A stretch of DNA of 61,254 nt from Nitrospiraceae bacterium (lineage in GTDB: Bacteria; Nitrospirota; Thermodesulfovibrionia; Thermodesulfovibrionales; Dissulfurispiraceae). This document shows positions 1 to 9,170 of the stretch, in pieces; position 1 is the stretch's first letter, and the number at the start of each line of letters is the position of its first letter. The DNA is taken from the NCBI GenBank assembly GCA_012517735.1, contig JAAYUK010000119.1, positions 1 through 61,254 of the forward strand, given 5' to 3'. The translations under genes and the position numbers were made by a program. The notes under the pieces were generated by a model. That model saw nothing but the letters and a program-made list of their open reading frames with translations, was not told the DNA's origin and did not search any database.

Positions 1-6
1 CCGGCG

Positions 7-801
7 ATGTTTCACATGTCTGAGATGTCGACGCAGCCGCTCCTGACCGTCGACATCGGCAACACTTCAATTGCTCTGGCGCTGTTTCCGACTCCACTGG
101 AAACGTCCCCACGCAAAACGGCAAAAATTGCACTCACGGTGGGGACCGATCAGGAAGCCTTTTTGCGCAGGCTGAAGACCTTTCTGGGTTTTCGGGTTAG
201 CGGAGGGACATTCGCGGTCATACTCTCATCAGTCGTTCCGGCAGCAACGAACGCTCTTCTGCCCTCACTCAGAAGATTGACTCGTCAAGTCCTAACGGTT
301 GACTCCCGATGCAACCTCGGGATTGACCTGATTGTTGACCATCCGAAGGCCGTGGGCTCAGACCGGATTGCTAATGTTGTCGCAGCGGAAGCCCTGATCA
401 GCAAAACATCTGCGGTCATTGACTGTGGGTCTGCAACTACGATCTCCTTGATTCATAACCATGCCTTTCTCGGAGGCGCGATTCTTCCGGGAATACGCAT
501 GATGCGCGATGCCCTCAGGCAGAACACGGCAAAACTCCCTGCCGTGCCGCTCGATGCGCCGTCCGCTGCCGTCGGATCGAACACAAAAGCAGCCATCCAG
601 AGCGGCATCATGATCGGAACCGTTGCTGGAGTTGAAGGAATTATCCGCCGTGCCGAGCAGGAGCGCCGCGTGCGTTTCACTCTCGTCCTGACCGGTGGCC
701 ATGCCAATCATCTTCAGCCGCTGTTTACCCGACCTGTCATACTGAGACCCGACCTGACCATGCAAGGGCTTCGTCTGCTGTTTCTGAGAAACCGGCGATA
801 G
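7..801 (+). CDS. coaX: Type III pantothenate kinase CoaX
   Basis: Phosphorylates pantothenate, the first step of coenzyme A synthesis, in the cytoplasm. The N-terminus has the phosphate-binding DIGNTS motif of the acetate-kinase/Hsp70 fold. Further family blocks are VGSDRIANV (usually GADRxAN, so Ala to Ser here), the second phosphate loop DCGSATT, and GGAILPG. At 264 residues it has normal family length. Three in-frame ATGs occur (7, 16, 25); family members normally begin a few residues before DIGNT, so the start at 25 (258 aa) is as likely as 7. The upstream neighbour lies outside the window. Downstream is a palindromic repeat element, so it is probably the last gene of its transcript. It ends in TAG. 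Confidence 0.95.
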   Translation: MFHMSEMSTQPLLTVDIGNTSIALALFPTPLETSPRKTAKIALTVGTDQEAFLRRLKTFLGFRVSGGTFAVILSSVVPAATNALLPSLRRLTRQVLTVDSRCNLGIDLIVDHPKAVGSDRIANVVAAEALISKTSAVIDCGSATTISLIHNHAFLGGAILPGIRMMRDALRQNTAKLPAVPLDAPSAAVGSNTKAAIQSGIMIGTVAGVEGIIRRAEQERRVRFTLVLTGGHANHLQPLFTRPVILRPDLTMQGLRLLFLRNRR

Positions 802-819
802 CCATTTCCGAGTCATCAA

Positions 820-1070
820 CCGGAATTGTCATTAGCCTAGCCGGCTCTATGCGCTTTCGATCGAATCCAATAATGCTCCAGGCCTGGCAGGACTGGCAAC
901 AGAGCGGATTTATTCGGCGAAGCGGCACATACAGGACGTATGTGCGAGGCGAATACCTCGGAGGACGGCTGGACGCCGTCCGAGAAACGGGGCCCCCGAA
1001 AATGTCCATGACTTTTCGGGGTTGCAGTTGAGCGGCGGTGCCTGTCCTGCCGGGCTAATGACAATTCCGG
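820..1070 (-). repeat. Palindromic repeat element, copy 1 (251 bp, TIR-bounded)
   Basis: Bounded by a perfect 18-bp terminal inverted repeat: CCGGAATTGTCATTAGCC at 820-837 and its complement at 1053-1070. It contains three inner hairpins: CACATAC/GTATGTG, CTCGGAGGACGGC/GCCGTCCGAG and CCCCGAAAA/TTTTCGGGG. Related copies lie at 51401-51616 and 60869-61040 in the opposite orientation. It fills nearly all of the coaX-tonB intergenic gap and encodes no convincing protein, although one frame stays open by chance. It looks like a non-autonomous MITE-like or REP-type element; no transposase is present in the window. Confidence 0.85.
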
Positions 1071-1094
1071 GTTTAATGATGCTGCCTGTTTTCA

Positions 1095-1102
1095 GGTAAA
1101 AT
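1095..1102 (+). promoter_or_regulatory. Candidate -10 box of the tonB-like gene (GGTAAAAT)
   Basis: GGTAAAAT ends 8 nt before the TTG start at 1111. No clear -35 is visible. The short distance suggests a near-leaderless transcript. The same GG+TAnAAT pattern precedes several other genes in this window. Confidence 0.35.
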
Positions 1103-1110
1103 AATATGTT

Positions 1111-1932
1111 TTGAAACGCGCAATTATCATTTCAGTCATTCTGCATCTGCTTGTCATGGTCATCGTATTCTTCCTGAAACCGGAGCAGCAGGAGAAAAGA
1201 CAGCAGCCGCTTATTGCCGAAATTATCACCCCCGAGAGAAAAACACCGCCGCCGGCTACGGTTCAGAAGCCGCAGCAACAGAAAAGAGAACAACAGAGAA
1301 AACCACCGCTCACCCGGAGCCCGAGAATAAAAGACAAAGAACCACCGAAAGTCATGTCGGAAGTTCCGGCAAAAAAATCGGAGCGAAAAAAACCCGGGAC
1401 GGCACGCAAGGAAGAGGCTGTGCAAAAGCCTTCGCCTCCTGTGGCGGGAGAACGGACTGAGTCCGCGCGGAAACCAATCGTTATCCCCCCTGGGTATGGG
1501 GTTGTACGTCAAAAAGACGAACGCACAAACCGTGACAAACTGTTTGATTCCGAAATGGTAGCACGGACTGCGAGACAGCGGAGCGAGTCTGATGATGACG
1601 GCTCAATCTCTCTCAATACTCGCGACTATCGATACTTCGGGTACATGCAACGGCTCAGAGAAAAAATCGAGGCTACCTGGCGATACCCGGGAGAGGCAGG
1701 CATACGCCGGATTACAGGGGAGGTCTACATTCGCTTTGTGATCGCAAAAAACGGACGACTGGCAAGCGTAGAAATCGTGGAGTCTTCAGGATATCGGGCG
1801 CTGGATGACGCGGCCGTCGCCGCGCTTCGGGAGGCCGCGCCTTACTGGCCCTTGCCTCCCGAGTGGAAAAAGGACGATCTGACCATAACCGGACGCTTTA
1901 TTTATTCTCTCCGGAATCAGAGGGTCCGCTAG
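1111..1932 (+). CDS. Energy transducer TonB-family protein
   Basis: 273 residues. There is one N-terminal transmembrane helix (about residues 4-21), then a long Lys/Pro/Glu-rich periplasmic linker (about 25-125). The C-terminal TonB domain (about 180-270) includes YMQRLREKIEATWRYP, the VRFVIAKNGRLASVEI-type strand and SSGYRALDDAAVAAL. Such proteins span the periplasm and transmit proton-motive force from ExbB/ExbD to outer-membrane receptors, or act in other envelope machines. No exbB, exbD or receptor gene is nearby, so the partner is unknown. The start is TTG; the upstream ATG at 1106 hits a stop after one codon. A strong terminator follows at 1990. Confidence 0.85.
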   Translation: MKRAIIISVILHLLVMVIVFFLKPEQQEKRQQPLIAEIITPERKTPPPATVQKPQQQKREQQRKPPLTRSPRIKDKEPPKVMSEVPAKKSERKKPGTARKEEAVQKPSPPVAGERTESARKPIVIPPGYGVVRQKDERTNRDKLFDSEMVARTARQRSESDDDGSISLNTRDYRYFGYMQRLREKIEATWRYPGEAGIRRITGEVYIRFVIAKNGRLASVEIVESSGYRALDDAAVAALREAAPYWPLPPEWKKDDLTITGRFIYSLRNQRVR

Positions 1933-1989
1933 AGTTTGTTCCTGCTCTTGTCATGCATACGCTACCGGAATGGTTTTCTCATACAGCAG

Positions 1990-2027
1990 AAAAAAGGCCG
2001 CGGGGAGTTTTCTCCGCGGCCTTTTTT
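1990..2027. terminator. Bidirectional intrinsic terminator between tonB-like gene and pilQ
   Basis: The perfect stem AAAAAAGGCCGCGG (1990-2003) pairs with CCGCGGCCTTTTTT (2014-2027) around a short loop. Both arms end in A/T runs, so it can stop transcription from both convergent genes. Confidence 0.9.
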
Positions 2028-2039
2028 GATTGAATCATG

Positions 2040-4229
2040 CTATCGCTTCATAATACGAGGCGTGATGAAGATCAGCAGTTCTTCGCTCTCGCTCGCGACT
2101 GCGTTGTTCTTGAAAAGCAATCCGAGCAGCGGAATCTTCGAAAGACCGGGAACAGCCTTTTCATTGTCGGACTCCTTGGTCTTCATGATACCGCCGATAA
2201 CAACCGTCTCGCCATCCTTTACGTAGAGTTGCGTAGTCGCCTGACGCGAATTGATCGTCGGATTGCCAAGATTGTCGGTTCTCGAAAAATCAGGCTCGTC
2301 CTTGGTCACCTCGATCTTCATATAGACCGTCCCGTCGGGGCTGATCTGCGGGGTGACCGTCAGTTTCAGGTTCGCGTCCTTGTATTGTGTAGAGAACGTC
2401 CCATCCTGCGTGCGGGTCGTGACCGGAATCTGCGCGCCATGCTTAATAACCGCCTGCTCATTGTCAACCGTCATGATCTTCGGATTTGAGACTGTTTTTC
2501 CCTTGCCGGTCGCTTCAAGAGCCGATATACGGGCCTCAAGCGCCATATAGCTGCGGAGAATGCCGAACGTTAGCGCTCCCGTCGGGGATCCTCCCGTCGG
2601 TAAAGAAACAATCATGTTGTCGCCTGCGAGACCCGTTCCTGACGTTCCCGGAGAACCAGGAGATAGAAACTTGCCGGGAATTGTCTGACCAGTTCGCGGA
2701 TCGATTTTTTCTACAAACTGCCATCCGCCGCGCGGGGTTGTGGTCGACTGCGATCCGACGACAAATCCTTGATTGTCACCTAACCATCCACCGCCCCACT
2801 CAATGCCAAGCTCCCGGGAGAAATTCGTGCTCACCTCCACCATGCGGGCGTCAATCAACACTTGAGGGGTCGGCTTGTCAAGATAATCAACCAGCTTTCT
2901 CACCTCTTCAAGGGCAATCGGTATGTCCTTGACAATCAGTGAACGGGTTCTCGGATCCGCACTGATACTGCCTCTCGGTGAAAGAATCTTCCCCTTGTCT
3001 ACAGCATCTCGGAGCTTGTCGAGATTTGCATTGTTGACAACAAAAACCTTTGTCGTCACCTCCTCTGCACGTCCAACAATATCTCGAGAATCGACTAGGG
3101 CTTTCTTCTCTGCCTGATAGGCATCTGCCGTAACAATGCGTATGACGTTGCCCTCAACGATCTTTTCGAGGTTGAACGTCTTGAGAATGATATCAAGCGC
3201 CTGGTCCCACGGGGCGTCCTTCAGCTTCATGGTGATCCTGCCGGCAACTTTCGGGTGAACAACAATGTTGTATCCGCTCACGTCCCCGAGAAGCCGAAGA
3301 ATCGGTCCGATCTCGGCGTCTTGGAAATCAAGCGTGATCGTTTTTTTCTTGACCTCAGGAGACAGTTGCTGCGGAATGACCCCTGCAATCTCTTTCTTTC
3401 TGATTGCGGTTGCCGGCTTGATATCGACAATGAGTTCATCATCAAGAACAGTAACCTGCGATTCGATCAATACCGACGGCTCAACGATCAGGCGGATCCG
3501 ATCACGCTCGACCCGGTATTTCATGGCCTTGACCGGAGCGACCATTTTGGAAGGAATCGTTCCCTTCATGACCGAAACCGGCACATCGATATACAGATTA
3601 CCCTCAACATCATAGACCGCCGGATCCTTGACCCTGCTGTCGGTCTTGATGACCAGCTCGGCTCCCTGCTCCGTCTTTTCAAGCAGCAGCTCCGTGATCT
3701 CGCGCGCAGCAGGCACCGTGGACGCTCCGGCAGAGACCGCTTTCTGTGCTGAAGGAGCTTCGGCTATAGCAGCAGGCTCCGAAGTTTTTGCCTGCCCAAT
3801 TTCTTCAAACGTCAGTTCCAATGCATTGCCATTCTCAGCAGCCTTCATCTGCGCAGGGTTCGCCAGCGCAAAAACCACCTGTATCGACTTGCGCTGGCCG
3901 TCGGCAGGAAGGACGGTGATTTCTGATACCACGGACTTCTCCGGCCGGATCGGCGCAGCAAAGGAACCCGCGGAGAGTCCTTCCAGATCGACCACCACTT
4001 TGAAGGGATCGGCGGTTGCCAGCACGGTATGCCTCACCGGTGCTGTTGCGGAAATACGGACGGTATTGCCGCTCACATCAATAGCGGTGAGCTGGCTGCT
4101 CTGGACTGCAGGTGGAGCATCTGCCGCAAACCCCGGAGCGCATAACCAAAAAGCGGTGATGAGCCCGGCCAGGAACGCATGGAACAGACTCCGGACACGT
4201 TTTTGTATGAAGAATGGTAATGCTCTCAT
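2040..4229 (-). CDS. pilQ: Type IV pilus secretin PilQ
   Basis: Outer-membrane ring through which type IV pili are extruded. 729 residues: signal peptide (about 1-35), AMIN-type beta domains (about 45-250), STN/secretin N0 region (about 295-365), N1 domain (about 390-455) and the secretin barrel domain (about 460-729). The barrel contains the family patch VPGLSKIPLLGLLFKNN followed by ELLIFITPRI at the C-terminus. It is the last gene of the pilM-N-O-P-Q operon and its start overlaps the pilP stop by 4 nt, indicating translational coupling. Length and domain order are normal for PilQ with two AMIN-like regions. Confidence 0.96.
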   Translation of the reverse strand: MRALPFFIQKRVRSLFHAFLAGLITAFWLCAPGFAADAPPAVQSSQLTAIDVSGNTVRISATAPVRHTVLATADPFKVVVDLEGLSAGSFAAPIRPEKSVVSEITVLPADGQRKSIQVVFALANPAQMKAAENGNALELTFEEIGQAKTSEPAAIAEAPSAQKAVSAGASTVPAAREITELLLEKTEQGAELVIKTDSRVKDPAVYDVEGNLYIDVPVSVMKGTIPSKMVAPVKAMKYRVERDRIRLIVEPSVLIESQVTVLDDELIVDIKPATAIRKKEIAGVIPQQLSPEVKKKTITLDFQDAEIGPILRLLGDVSGYNIVVHPKVAGRITMKLKDAPWDQALDIILKTFNLEKIVEGNVIRIVTADAYQAEKKALVDSRDIVGRAEEVTTKVFVVNNANLDKLRDAVDKGKILSPRGSISADPRTRSLIVKDIPIALEEVRKLVDYLDKPTPQVLIDARMVEVSTNFSRELGIEWGGGWLGDNQGFVVGSQSTTTPRGGWQFVEKIDPRTGQTIPGKFLSPGSPGTSGTGLAGDNMIVSLPTGGSPTGALTFGILRSYMALEARISALEATGKGKTVSNPKIMTVDNEQAVIKHGAQIPVTTRTQDGTFSTQYKDANLKLTVTPQISPDGTVYMKIEVTKDEPDFSRTDNLGNPTINSRQATTQLYVKDGETVVIGGIMKTKESDNEKAVPGLSKIPLLGLLFKNNAVASESEELLIFITPRIMKR

Positions 4230-4801
4230 TGGTCATCCCCCCTGCGGAGTTTTAATACGGTATCCTTGGGAGCAAGAACACCTTTATAATTCCTGACTAC
4301 TTCTCTGACTGTAATGGAGTCCTGTGCGATCTTGGAGACCTGGCCGCCATGAAGCCCGACTTTCGTCCCCTGACGAACCGTAAATGATTTGCCGTTCGGT
4401 GCAGTAAGGACAGCGTAGCCAATACCTTTTTCCCACAAGATCGCAATAAGTTGAAGCTCTCCGGCATCAAAGTTCTCAAGCGATCCGATTCCGGTTTTTT
4501 TCTGCGCTTCAGGACGCTTTGCAAGAGACACAAAAGGGTCCCGCTTGCCGGCCGAATTGTACTCAACGCCCTTCATGAGCTGATCAGGCGACGTGATCTT
4601 TACGGAATCAACCGCAGGCTTAACTCCATCCGCCGGCTTTGCAGGTGCTGGTGCAGATGTACCTACAGGGTTGGTCCCTTCCGCCAGCTTTGCAGGTGCT
4701 GGCGCGGGCTGAGTCTTCGGAGCCTCATCACAACCGGCAAGGAGCAACGACAGCGCGACCAGCACACCGATACTGCTCTGGATTATCGTTGGTTTTTTCA
4801 T
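4226..4801 (-). CDS. pilP: Type IV pilus assembly lipoprotein PilP
   Basis: 191 residues with a lipoprotein signal peptide and lipobox LLAGC (Cys about 24). A low-complexity Ala/Pro/Lys linker contains a duplicated APAPAKxADG unit. The compact C-terminal PilP domain (about 85-190) includes the RDPFVSL motif shared with PilP/GspC proteins. PilP tethers the PilN-PilO inner-membrane subcomplex to PilQ. It overlaps pilQ and pilO by 4 nt each (ATGA), so it is part of one coupled operon. Confidence 0.93.
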   Translation of the reverse strand: MKKPTIIQSSIGVLVALSLLLAGCDEAPKTQPAPAPAKLAEGTNPVGTSAPAPAKPADGVKPAVDSVKITSPDQLMKGVEYNSAGKRDPFVSLAKRPEAQKKTGIGSLENFDAGELQLIAILWEKGIGYAVLTAPNGKSFTVRQGTKVGLHGGQVSKIAQDSITVREVVRNYKGVLAPKDTVLKLRRGDDQ

Positions 4802-5424
4802 TTTTTCTTCTTGGCCTCCTGCATCGCTTTGCGTTCAGCCTCCGGTATTACCGAATAGGTCGTGGCAGCCAGCTTGATGTTCAGGTCTGCCGTGCCACGC
4901 TGTTGTCCGCGCACGTCCATGCTGAAACGGGCAAGATTGACGATTCGGCTCAGCTTCGTGAGTTCACTGTAAAATTTCCCCAGATTGTGATACGAGCCGC
5001 TCATGTTCACTTCCGCGGGGATCTCGTATACCTCCTGGCTCGAATGAACCGTTCTGGCGCCCGGTTTCCAGGTTGTGATCACGAGTCCGGACTCGATCGC
5101 CTTTTCCGAAACCATCCGCAAGAGAGAGGATATCTCGTTTTCCTGCGGGAGCTGATACTGGAGTTCTTCAAGCCGTTTTTTCAGCCGTTCATTGTCCGCA
5201 ACCAGCTTGTCGAGCCGGGCCGCTTTCTGCTTCGCATCAGCGATTTGCGACCGCTGCTGGGCAAGCTCCTTGTCAAGCTTTTCGACCTCCTCGAACTGGG
5301 GCAGAATCAGGAGGACCAGAGCAAGTGCAATGATCAGAACCGACGGCGCAAACAGCAAGAGATACTTCTTGACCGGCGGAAGTGCATCATAATCAACAGC
5401 TGGCATGGTAACGTTCAGTTTCAT
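4798..5424 (-). CDS. pilO: Type IV pilus assembly protein PilO
   Basis: 208 residues. A short cytoplasmic N-terminus is followed by one transmembrane helix (about residues 23-43), a coiled coil (about 47-95) and a ferredoxin-like periplasmic domain with the PilO-typical stretch SYHNLGKFYSELTKLSRIV. PilO heterodimerises with PilN and aligns the inner-membrane platform with PilP/PilQ. The Lys-rich C-terminus (AKKKK) is unremarkable. It overlaps pilP by 4 nt and follows pilN after 13 nt. Confidence 0.94.
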   Translation of the reverse strand: MKLNVTMPAVDYDALPPVKKYLLLFAPSVLIIALALVLLILPQFEEVEKLDKELAQQRSQIADAKQKAARLDKLVADNERLKKRLEELQYQLPQENEISSLLRMVSEKAIESGLVITTWKPGARTVHSSQEVYEIPAEVNMSGSYHNLGKFYSELTKLSRIVNLARFSMDVRGQQRGTADLNIKLAATTYSVIPEAERKAMQEAKKKK

Positions 5425-5437
5425 AATATCCGCTCCG

Positions 5438-5986
5438 TCATACCTTGAACCGGCAGGTCAGTTTGAATTTGTATACGGTCACATTATCCTGTGTCGTACG
5501 ACTTGACTCAACCAGATTCACATCGGTAACCTTGGGAGATTTTTTCAGCGCATCGACAAACGTCACCAATGTTTCATTGGAATAGGAGAAGCCATCCGTG
5601 GTCACAGCATCCCCACTGTAATTGAGCGAGGTAAGCCATACCCCGTCAGCGGTCGTCAGGATGGTGCTCAGTTCGTCAAGCAGCATGACCGGTGCAGACT
5701 GATTTTTGCGAAGATTCTCGATCAGCGTGACTTTCTGCTCAAAATCCTTGTTCATGCGTTCAAACTTCTGCACCTCATCAATCTTCTTCTTGAGGCTTGC
5801 GATCTCCTGCTCATTCTGCTTCTTTTCAGCCTTCATGTTCGAAAGGTGCCACTCCATGCCGAAATAGCCGAGAGCGGCAAGGAGCAGGCATGTTCCCGTG
5901 ATCGCTCCCCATGTGACAAGAAACTTCGGCAGTTTCTTCTTCTGTTTTACTTCGCGTTTCAGCTCAAGGAGGTTGATCTTTATCAT
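5438..5986 (-). CDS. pilN: Type IV pilus assembly protein PilN
   Basis: 182 residues. The conserved N-terminus MIKINLLE is the peptide that docks into cytoplasmic PilM. A transmembrane helix (about 24-44), a coiled coil (about 45-90) and a periplasmic domain with the Fimbrial_assembly (PilN) pattern LDELSTILTTADGVWLTSL follow. It overlaps pilM by 4 nt. It is the second gene of the operon, as in most pilMNOPQ loci. Confidence 0.95.
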   Translation of the reverse strand: MIKINLLELKREVKQKKKLPKFLVTWGAITGTCLLLAALGYFGMEWHLSNMKAEKKQNEQEIASLKKKIDEVQKFERMNKDFEQKVTLIENLRKNQSAPVMLLDELSTILTTADGVWLTSLNYSGDAVTTDGFSYSNETLVTFVDALKKSPKVTDVNLVESSRTTQDNVTVYKFKLTCRFKV

Positions 5987-7044
5987 ATCTTGTCTCCAAT
6001 CCGGCGCAGTGCCAATCCGACAGCCACTACAGCCAGGGGAGCATTTTTCACGGCATCGGCGGCTTTCTCCGAGACAGTGATATTCCTGAACGGATTGAGC
6101 ACCTCGACATCCACGCCGAGGCGCTCAGCCATCATCTCAGGAAATCCTTTGATCATCGCGGCCCCGCCGCTGAGCAAAATGCGTTGCAGTCCCTCATCGC
6201 TCACGCTGCTTCTGAAATATTCGAATGAACGGTAGATTTCGGCATATATTTCATCGGACGCGCTGCTGAGGACATCCTCAACCGCCTCCTTCGAGACACC
6301 GGCAACGCTTTCGCCCCGTTTCAGCAGTTCCGCCTCTTCACGCGATACTTTCATCATGCGCTCAATCGCATCGGTATGAAAATTGGTTCCGGTGGAACTG
6401 TCCCGGGTAAAGACCGGCACGCCGTTCTGCATGATATTGATATTGGTTTTGCTTGCACCGATATTGATCAGTGCAACGTTCCGGTATTCCTGCACATCGT
6501 AGTTCGCCTCAAAGACGTTGCCGATGGCAAAAGCGTCAACATCGACAACCGCCGGGGCAAGGCCGGCTTCTTCGAGCACCGTGGTGTAATCATTGATAAG
6601 ACTCTTTTTGACCGCCACCAGCACGACATCCATCTGCCCTGACTCATGCGCACTGGGGCCGAGAATCTGGAAGTCGATATTCACATCGCTGATATCAAAG
6701 GGGATATACTGTTCAGCTTCAAACTTGATGCTCAGGGAAAGGTCCTGAGCCGACATCTGGGGAAGCGTGATACGTTTGACGATAACCGACGAGTGACCGG
6801 AAAGGCCGATGGCAACATCCCCACCGCCCACCTTGGTCTTGGCCAGCAGTTCCTTGATCGCTCCAACCAGCGCGGAACGATCCGAAATGACCCCTTCGCT
6901 GATCACCTCACGGGGAAGCATGGCCATGCCGAAAAGACCAAGCTCATACGGTTCCCGCGAGGTATTCACCTGGGCAATCTTGAGGCAGCTCGAGCCGATA
7001 TCCAGCCCGATCAGAACATCTTCTTTTTTCTTGCGAAAAAACAT
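5983..7044 (-). CDS. pilM: Type IV pilus inner-membrane platform protein PilM
   Basis: 353 residues of the actin-like ATPase fold that forms the cytoplasmic ring of the pilus assembly platform. The phosphate-1 motif IGLDIGSSCLKI lies near residue 12, a central INIGASKTNINI motif follows, and a C-terminal LLSGGAAMIKGFPEMM block matches the adenosine motif of FtsA/PilM proteins. It is the first gene of the pil operon, with a likely promoter about 230 nt upstream. Prepilin, PilB, PilT and PilC genes are not in this window. Confidence 0.96.
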   Translation of the reverse strand: MFFRKKKEDVLIGLDIGSSCLKIAQVNTSREPYELGLFGMAMLPREVISEGVISDRSALVGAIKELLAKTKVGGGDVAIGLSGHSSVIVKRITLPQMSAQDLSLSIKFEAEQYIPFDISDVNIDFQILGPSAHESGQMDVVLVAVKKSLINDYTTVLEEAGLAPAVVDVDAFAIGNVFEANYDVQEYRNVALINIGASKTNINIMQNGVPVFTRDSSTGTNFHTDAIERMMKVSREEAELLKRGESVAGVSKEAVEDVLSSASDEIYAEIYRSFEYFRSSVSDEGLQRILLSGGAAMIKGFPEMMAERLGVDVEVLNPFRNITVSEKAADAVKNAPLAVVAVGLALRRIGDKI

Positions 7045-7207
7045 GGTTCCTGTCTCGCTCTCTCTCGGTTTTTCACCATACTAAAACAATCGTTTTTTGC
7101 AAATCCCATGCCCAAGGCATTTTCTGGTCATTTCAGCCGGAATCTGTCCGCTTTCTTGACAGTGATTCCGGGAACCATCAAGCAACATGTCACAACGTTG
7201 ACACTAA

Positions 7208-7242
7208 CGAGCAGGGACCGGGGCTTCGCCCCGCCCTGCTCG
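7208..7242. other. Strong GC hairpin in the aspS-pilM intergenic region
   Basis: CGAGCAGGG (7208-7216) pairs with CCCTGCTCG (7234-7242), with an inner CGGGG-CTTCG-CCCCG stem. No T-run follows on either strand, so it is not a standard intrinsic terminator. It may be an RNA stabiliser in the pilM leader or the 3' end of the aspS transcript. A second weaker inverted repeat, AATAACC/GGTTATT, lies at 7249-7276. Confidence 0.5.
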
Positions 7243-7274
7243 TTTCGCAATAACCTATTCAAAGAACTGGGTTA

Positions 7275-7303
7275 TTTGTAACAGAATTAGATACGCTTGT
7301 CAA
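7275..7303 (-). promoter_or_regulatory. Candidate sigma70 promoter of the pilMNOPQ operon
   Basis: On the minus strand, TTGACA (7298-7303) is followed after 17 nt by TACAAA (7275-7280), a consensus -35 with a 4/6 -10. The predicted transcript would carry a leader of about 220 nt containing the GC hairpin before pilM. No sigma54-type site was noticed. Confidence 0.4.
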
Positions 7304-7338
7304 GAGGGAATTCGCTGAAGCACCTGAGGCCCGTGTGG

Positions 7339-9144
7339 CTACATATCAACCAGACGCAAAGAAAGCTCCCGAATCTGCTTCGGATCGACGTTCGATGGAG
7401 CCCCGCTCATCAGGCAGAGAGCCTTCTGCGTCTTGGGGAAAGCAATAACATCGCGGATTGATGGAGCACCCACCATCAGCATCGTAAGCCGGTCAAGGCC
7501 AAGCGCAATTCCCCCATGCGGCGGAGCGCCGAAATCGAGCGCATCGAGCAGAAAGCCGAACTTGGTTGATGCCTGCTCATCGGAGATGCCGAGCATGCCA
7601 AACATCCGACGCTGCAGGTCCTTGCGATGGATTCTCACGCTGCCACCGCCTATTTCGTATCCGTTCAAGACAACATCATATGCTTTTGCCCTGAATGACC
7701 CAAACACATCACGGTATCTGCGGGCACAGTCTTCTTCCGCAAAATCGGCTTCTGCAATTTGCATGAGCCGCTCGATATCAGTATCGGCAGGTGCGGTAAA
7801 CGGATGATGCATGGCGACAAAACGTCCCTCCTCATCATCCCACTCGAGCAGCGGGAAATCGTATACCCAGGCGAACCGATAACCGGGTTTGATGAGATCC
7901 AGACGTTTGCCGAGGTCAAGACGCAGCCGGCTCAGCACATCGTTCACCACGCGCCCGCTGTCGGCGACAAAAAGAATCATGTCCCCGTTCTCCGCGCCGA
8001 CACGCTCGGCCATCTTCCGCATGACCTGTTCCGGGAAGAATTTGGCGATCGGCGATTCGAAGCCGTCTTTCACTTTTATCCAGGCAAGCCCCTTAGCTCC
8101 GTATGACTGGGCTTCCGTGGTCAGGATATCGACTTCCTTCCGCGAAATGCCAGCCATGCCGGGCGCCCGCAGCGCCTTGACTCTGCCACCGGCGGCAAGC
8201 ACATCAAGGAACACCTTGAATGAGCTTTCTTTCGCCAGATCCGCCATATCTGCCAGTTCAAGACCGAAACGGAGATCCGGCTTGTCGTTACCGTAGCGTT
8301 CCATGGCATCGGCATAGGTCAAACGCTCAAACGGAACCGTGACATCAACATCGAGCACTTTTTTGAAAATCAGCTGTAACATGCCCTCAGTCATGGCAAT
8401 CACATCATCGGGCTGCACAAACGACATTTCAACGTCGATCTGGGTGAACTCCGGCTGACGATCGGCGCGGAGATCTTCATCGCGGAAACACTTCACAATC
8501 TGGAAGTACCGCTCCATTCCGGCGACCATGAGAATCTGTTTGAAAAGCTGGGGCGACTGGGGCAGCGCGAAAAACTGTCCCGGATTGACGCGGCTCGGAA
8601 CGAGATAGTCGCGGGCGCCTTCCGGCGTCGACTTTGTCAGCATCGGGGTCTCAATTTCGAGAAAACCGAGGTCATCAAGATAATCGCGAACCACTTTCGC
8701 GGTCTTGTGGCGGACCATGAGATTATGCTGCATCTCGGGCCGGCGAAGATCGAGAAACCGGTATTTCAGGCGAAGCTGCTCCGATGTTTCGGCAGCTTCC
8801 TCCATCGGAAAGGGCAGCGGCGAAGCAACATTCAGGATTTCGAGCGAGTCGACATATAATTCGACCTCGCCCGTCGGCAGGTTCCGGTTTTCTGTGCCTT
8901 CCGGCCGTTTTCTCACCTGCCCGGAAACGGCAAGAACAAATTCGCTCCGGATGGCATGCGCCTTCTCGTGAGCCGCCGCCCCCACTTCCGGACTGAATAC
9001 AATCTGCATCAGCCCGCTGCGGTCCCGCAGGTCGATAAAGATCAATCCACCATGATCGCGCCGACGAAAGACCCACCCGGTCAATGTCATACGCGAACCG
9101 ATATCCGTAGTCCGAACCTCACCGCAATATTTAGTGCGTTGCAT
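7339..9144 (-). CDS. aspS: Aspartyl-tRNA synthetase
   Basis: Charges tRNA-Asp (and possibly tRNA-Asn). 601 residues from the chosen start: OB-fold anticodon domain (about 1-105) and class II catalytic core with the flipping-loop/motif 2 region [18 protein letters not shown] and motif 3 GLDRLTMLM. The bacterial GAD insertion lies between. The ATG at 9144 is preferred over upstream ATGs (to 9174) because GGAGGAG lies 8 nt before it and family members start at this point. It is the last gene of the long lysC-to-aspS minus-strand run, 26 nt after rluB. Confidence 0.96.
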   Translation of the reverse strand: MQRTKYCGEVRTTDIGSRMTLTGWVFRRRDHGGLIFIDLRDRSGLMQIVFSPEVGAAAHEKAHAIRSEFVLAVSGQVRKRPEGTENRNLPTGEVELYVDSLEILNVASPLPFPMEEAAETSEQLRLKYRFLDLRRPEMQHNLMVRHKTAKVVRDYLDDLGFLEIETPMLTKSTPEGARDYLVPSRVNPGQFFALPQSPQLFKQILMVAGMERYFQIVKCFRDEDLRADRQPEFTQIDVEMSFVQPDDVIAMTEGMLQLIFKKVLDVDVTVPFERLTYADAMERYGNDKPDLRFGLELADMADLAKESSFKVFLDVLAAGGRVKALRAPGMAGISRKEVDILTTEAQSYGAKGLAWIKVKDGFESPIAKFFPEQVMRKMAERVGAENGDMILFVADSGRVVNDVLSRLRLDLGKRLDLIKPGYRFAWVYDFPLLEWDDEEGRFVAMHHPFTAPADTDIERLMQIAEADFAEEDCARRYRDVFGSFRAKAYDVVLNGYEIGGGSVRIHRKDLQRRMFGMLGISDEQASTKFGFLLDALDFGAPPHGGIALGLDRLTMLMVGAPSIRDVIAFPKTQKALCLMSGAPSNVDPKQIRELSLRLVDM

Positions 9145-9170
9145 ACTCCGCTCCTCCATAGTGTGCATCA

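Noticed and set aside
837-1064. Small open frame inside repeat element copy 1 as a real gene
   Set aside because: The same frame recurs in all repeat copies because the DNA is repeated; it has no ribosome-binding site, and the DNA shows palindrome rather than codon constraint.
2037-2489. Open frames opposite pilQ, pilM, fusA2, cimA and similar genes
   Set aside because: They are antisense shadows of strongly conserved genes, Arg/His/Asp-rich with no family motif or ribosome-binding site.
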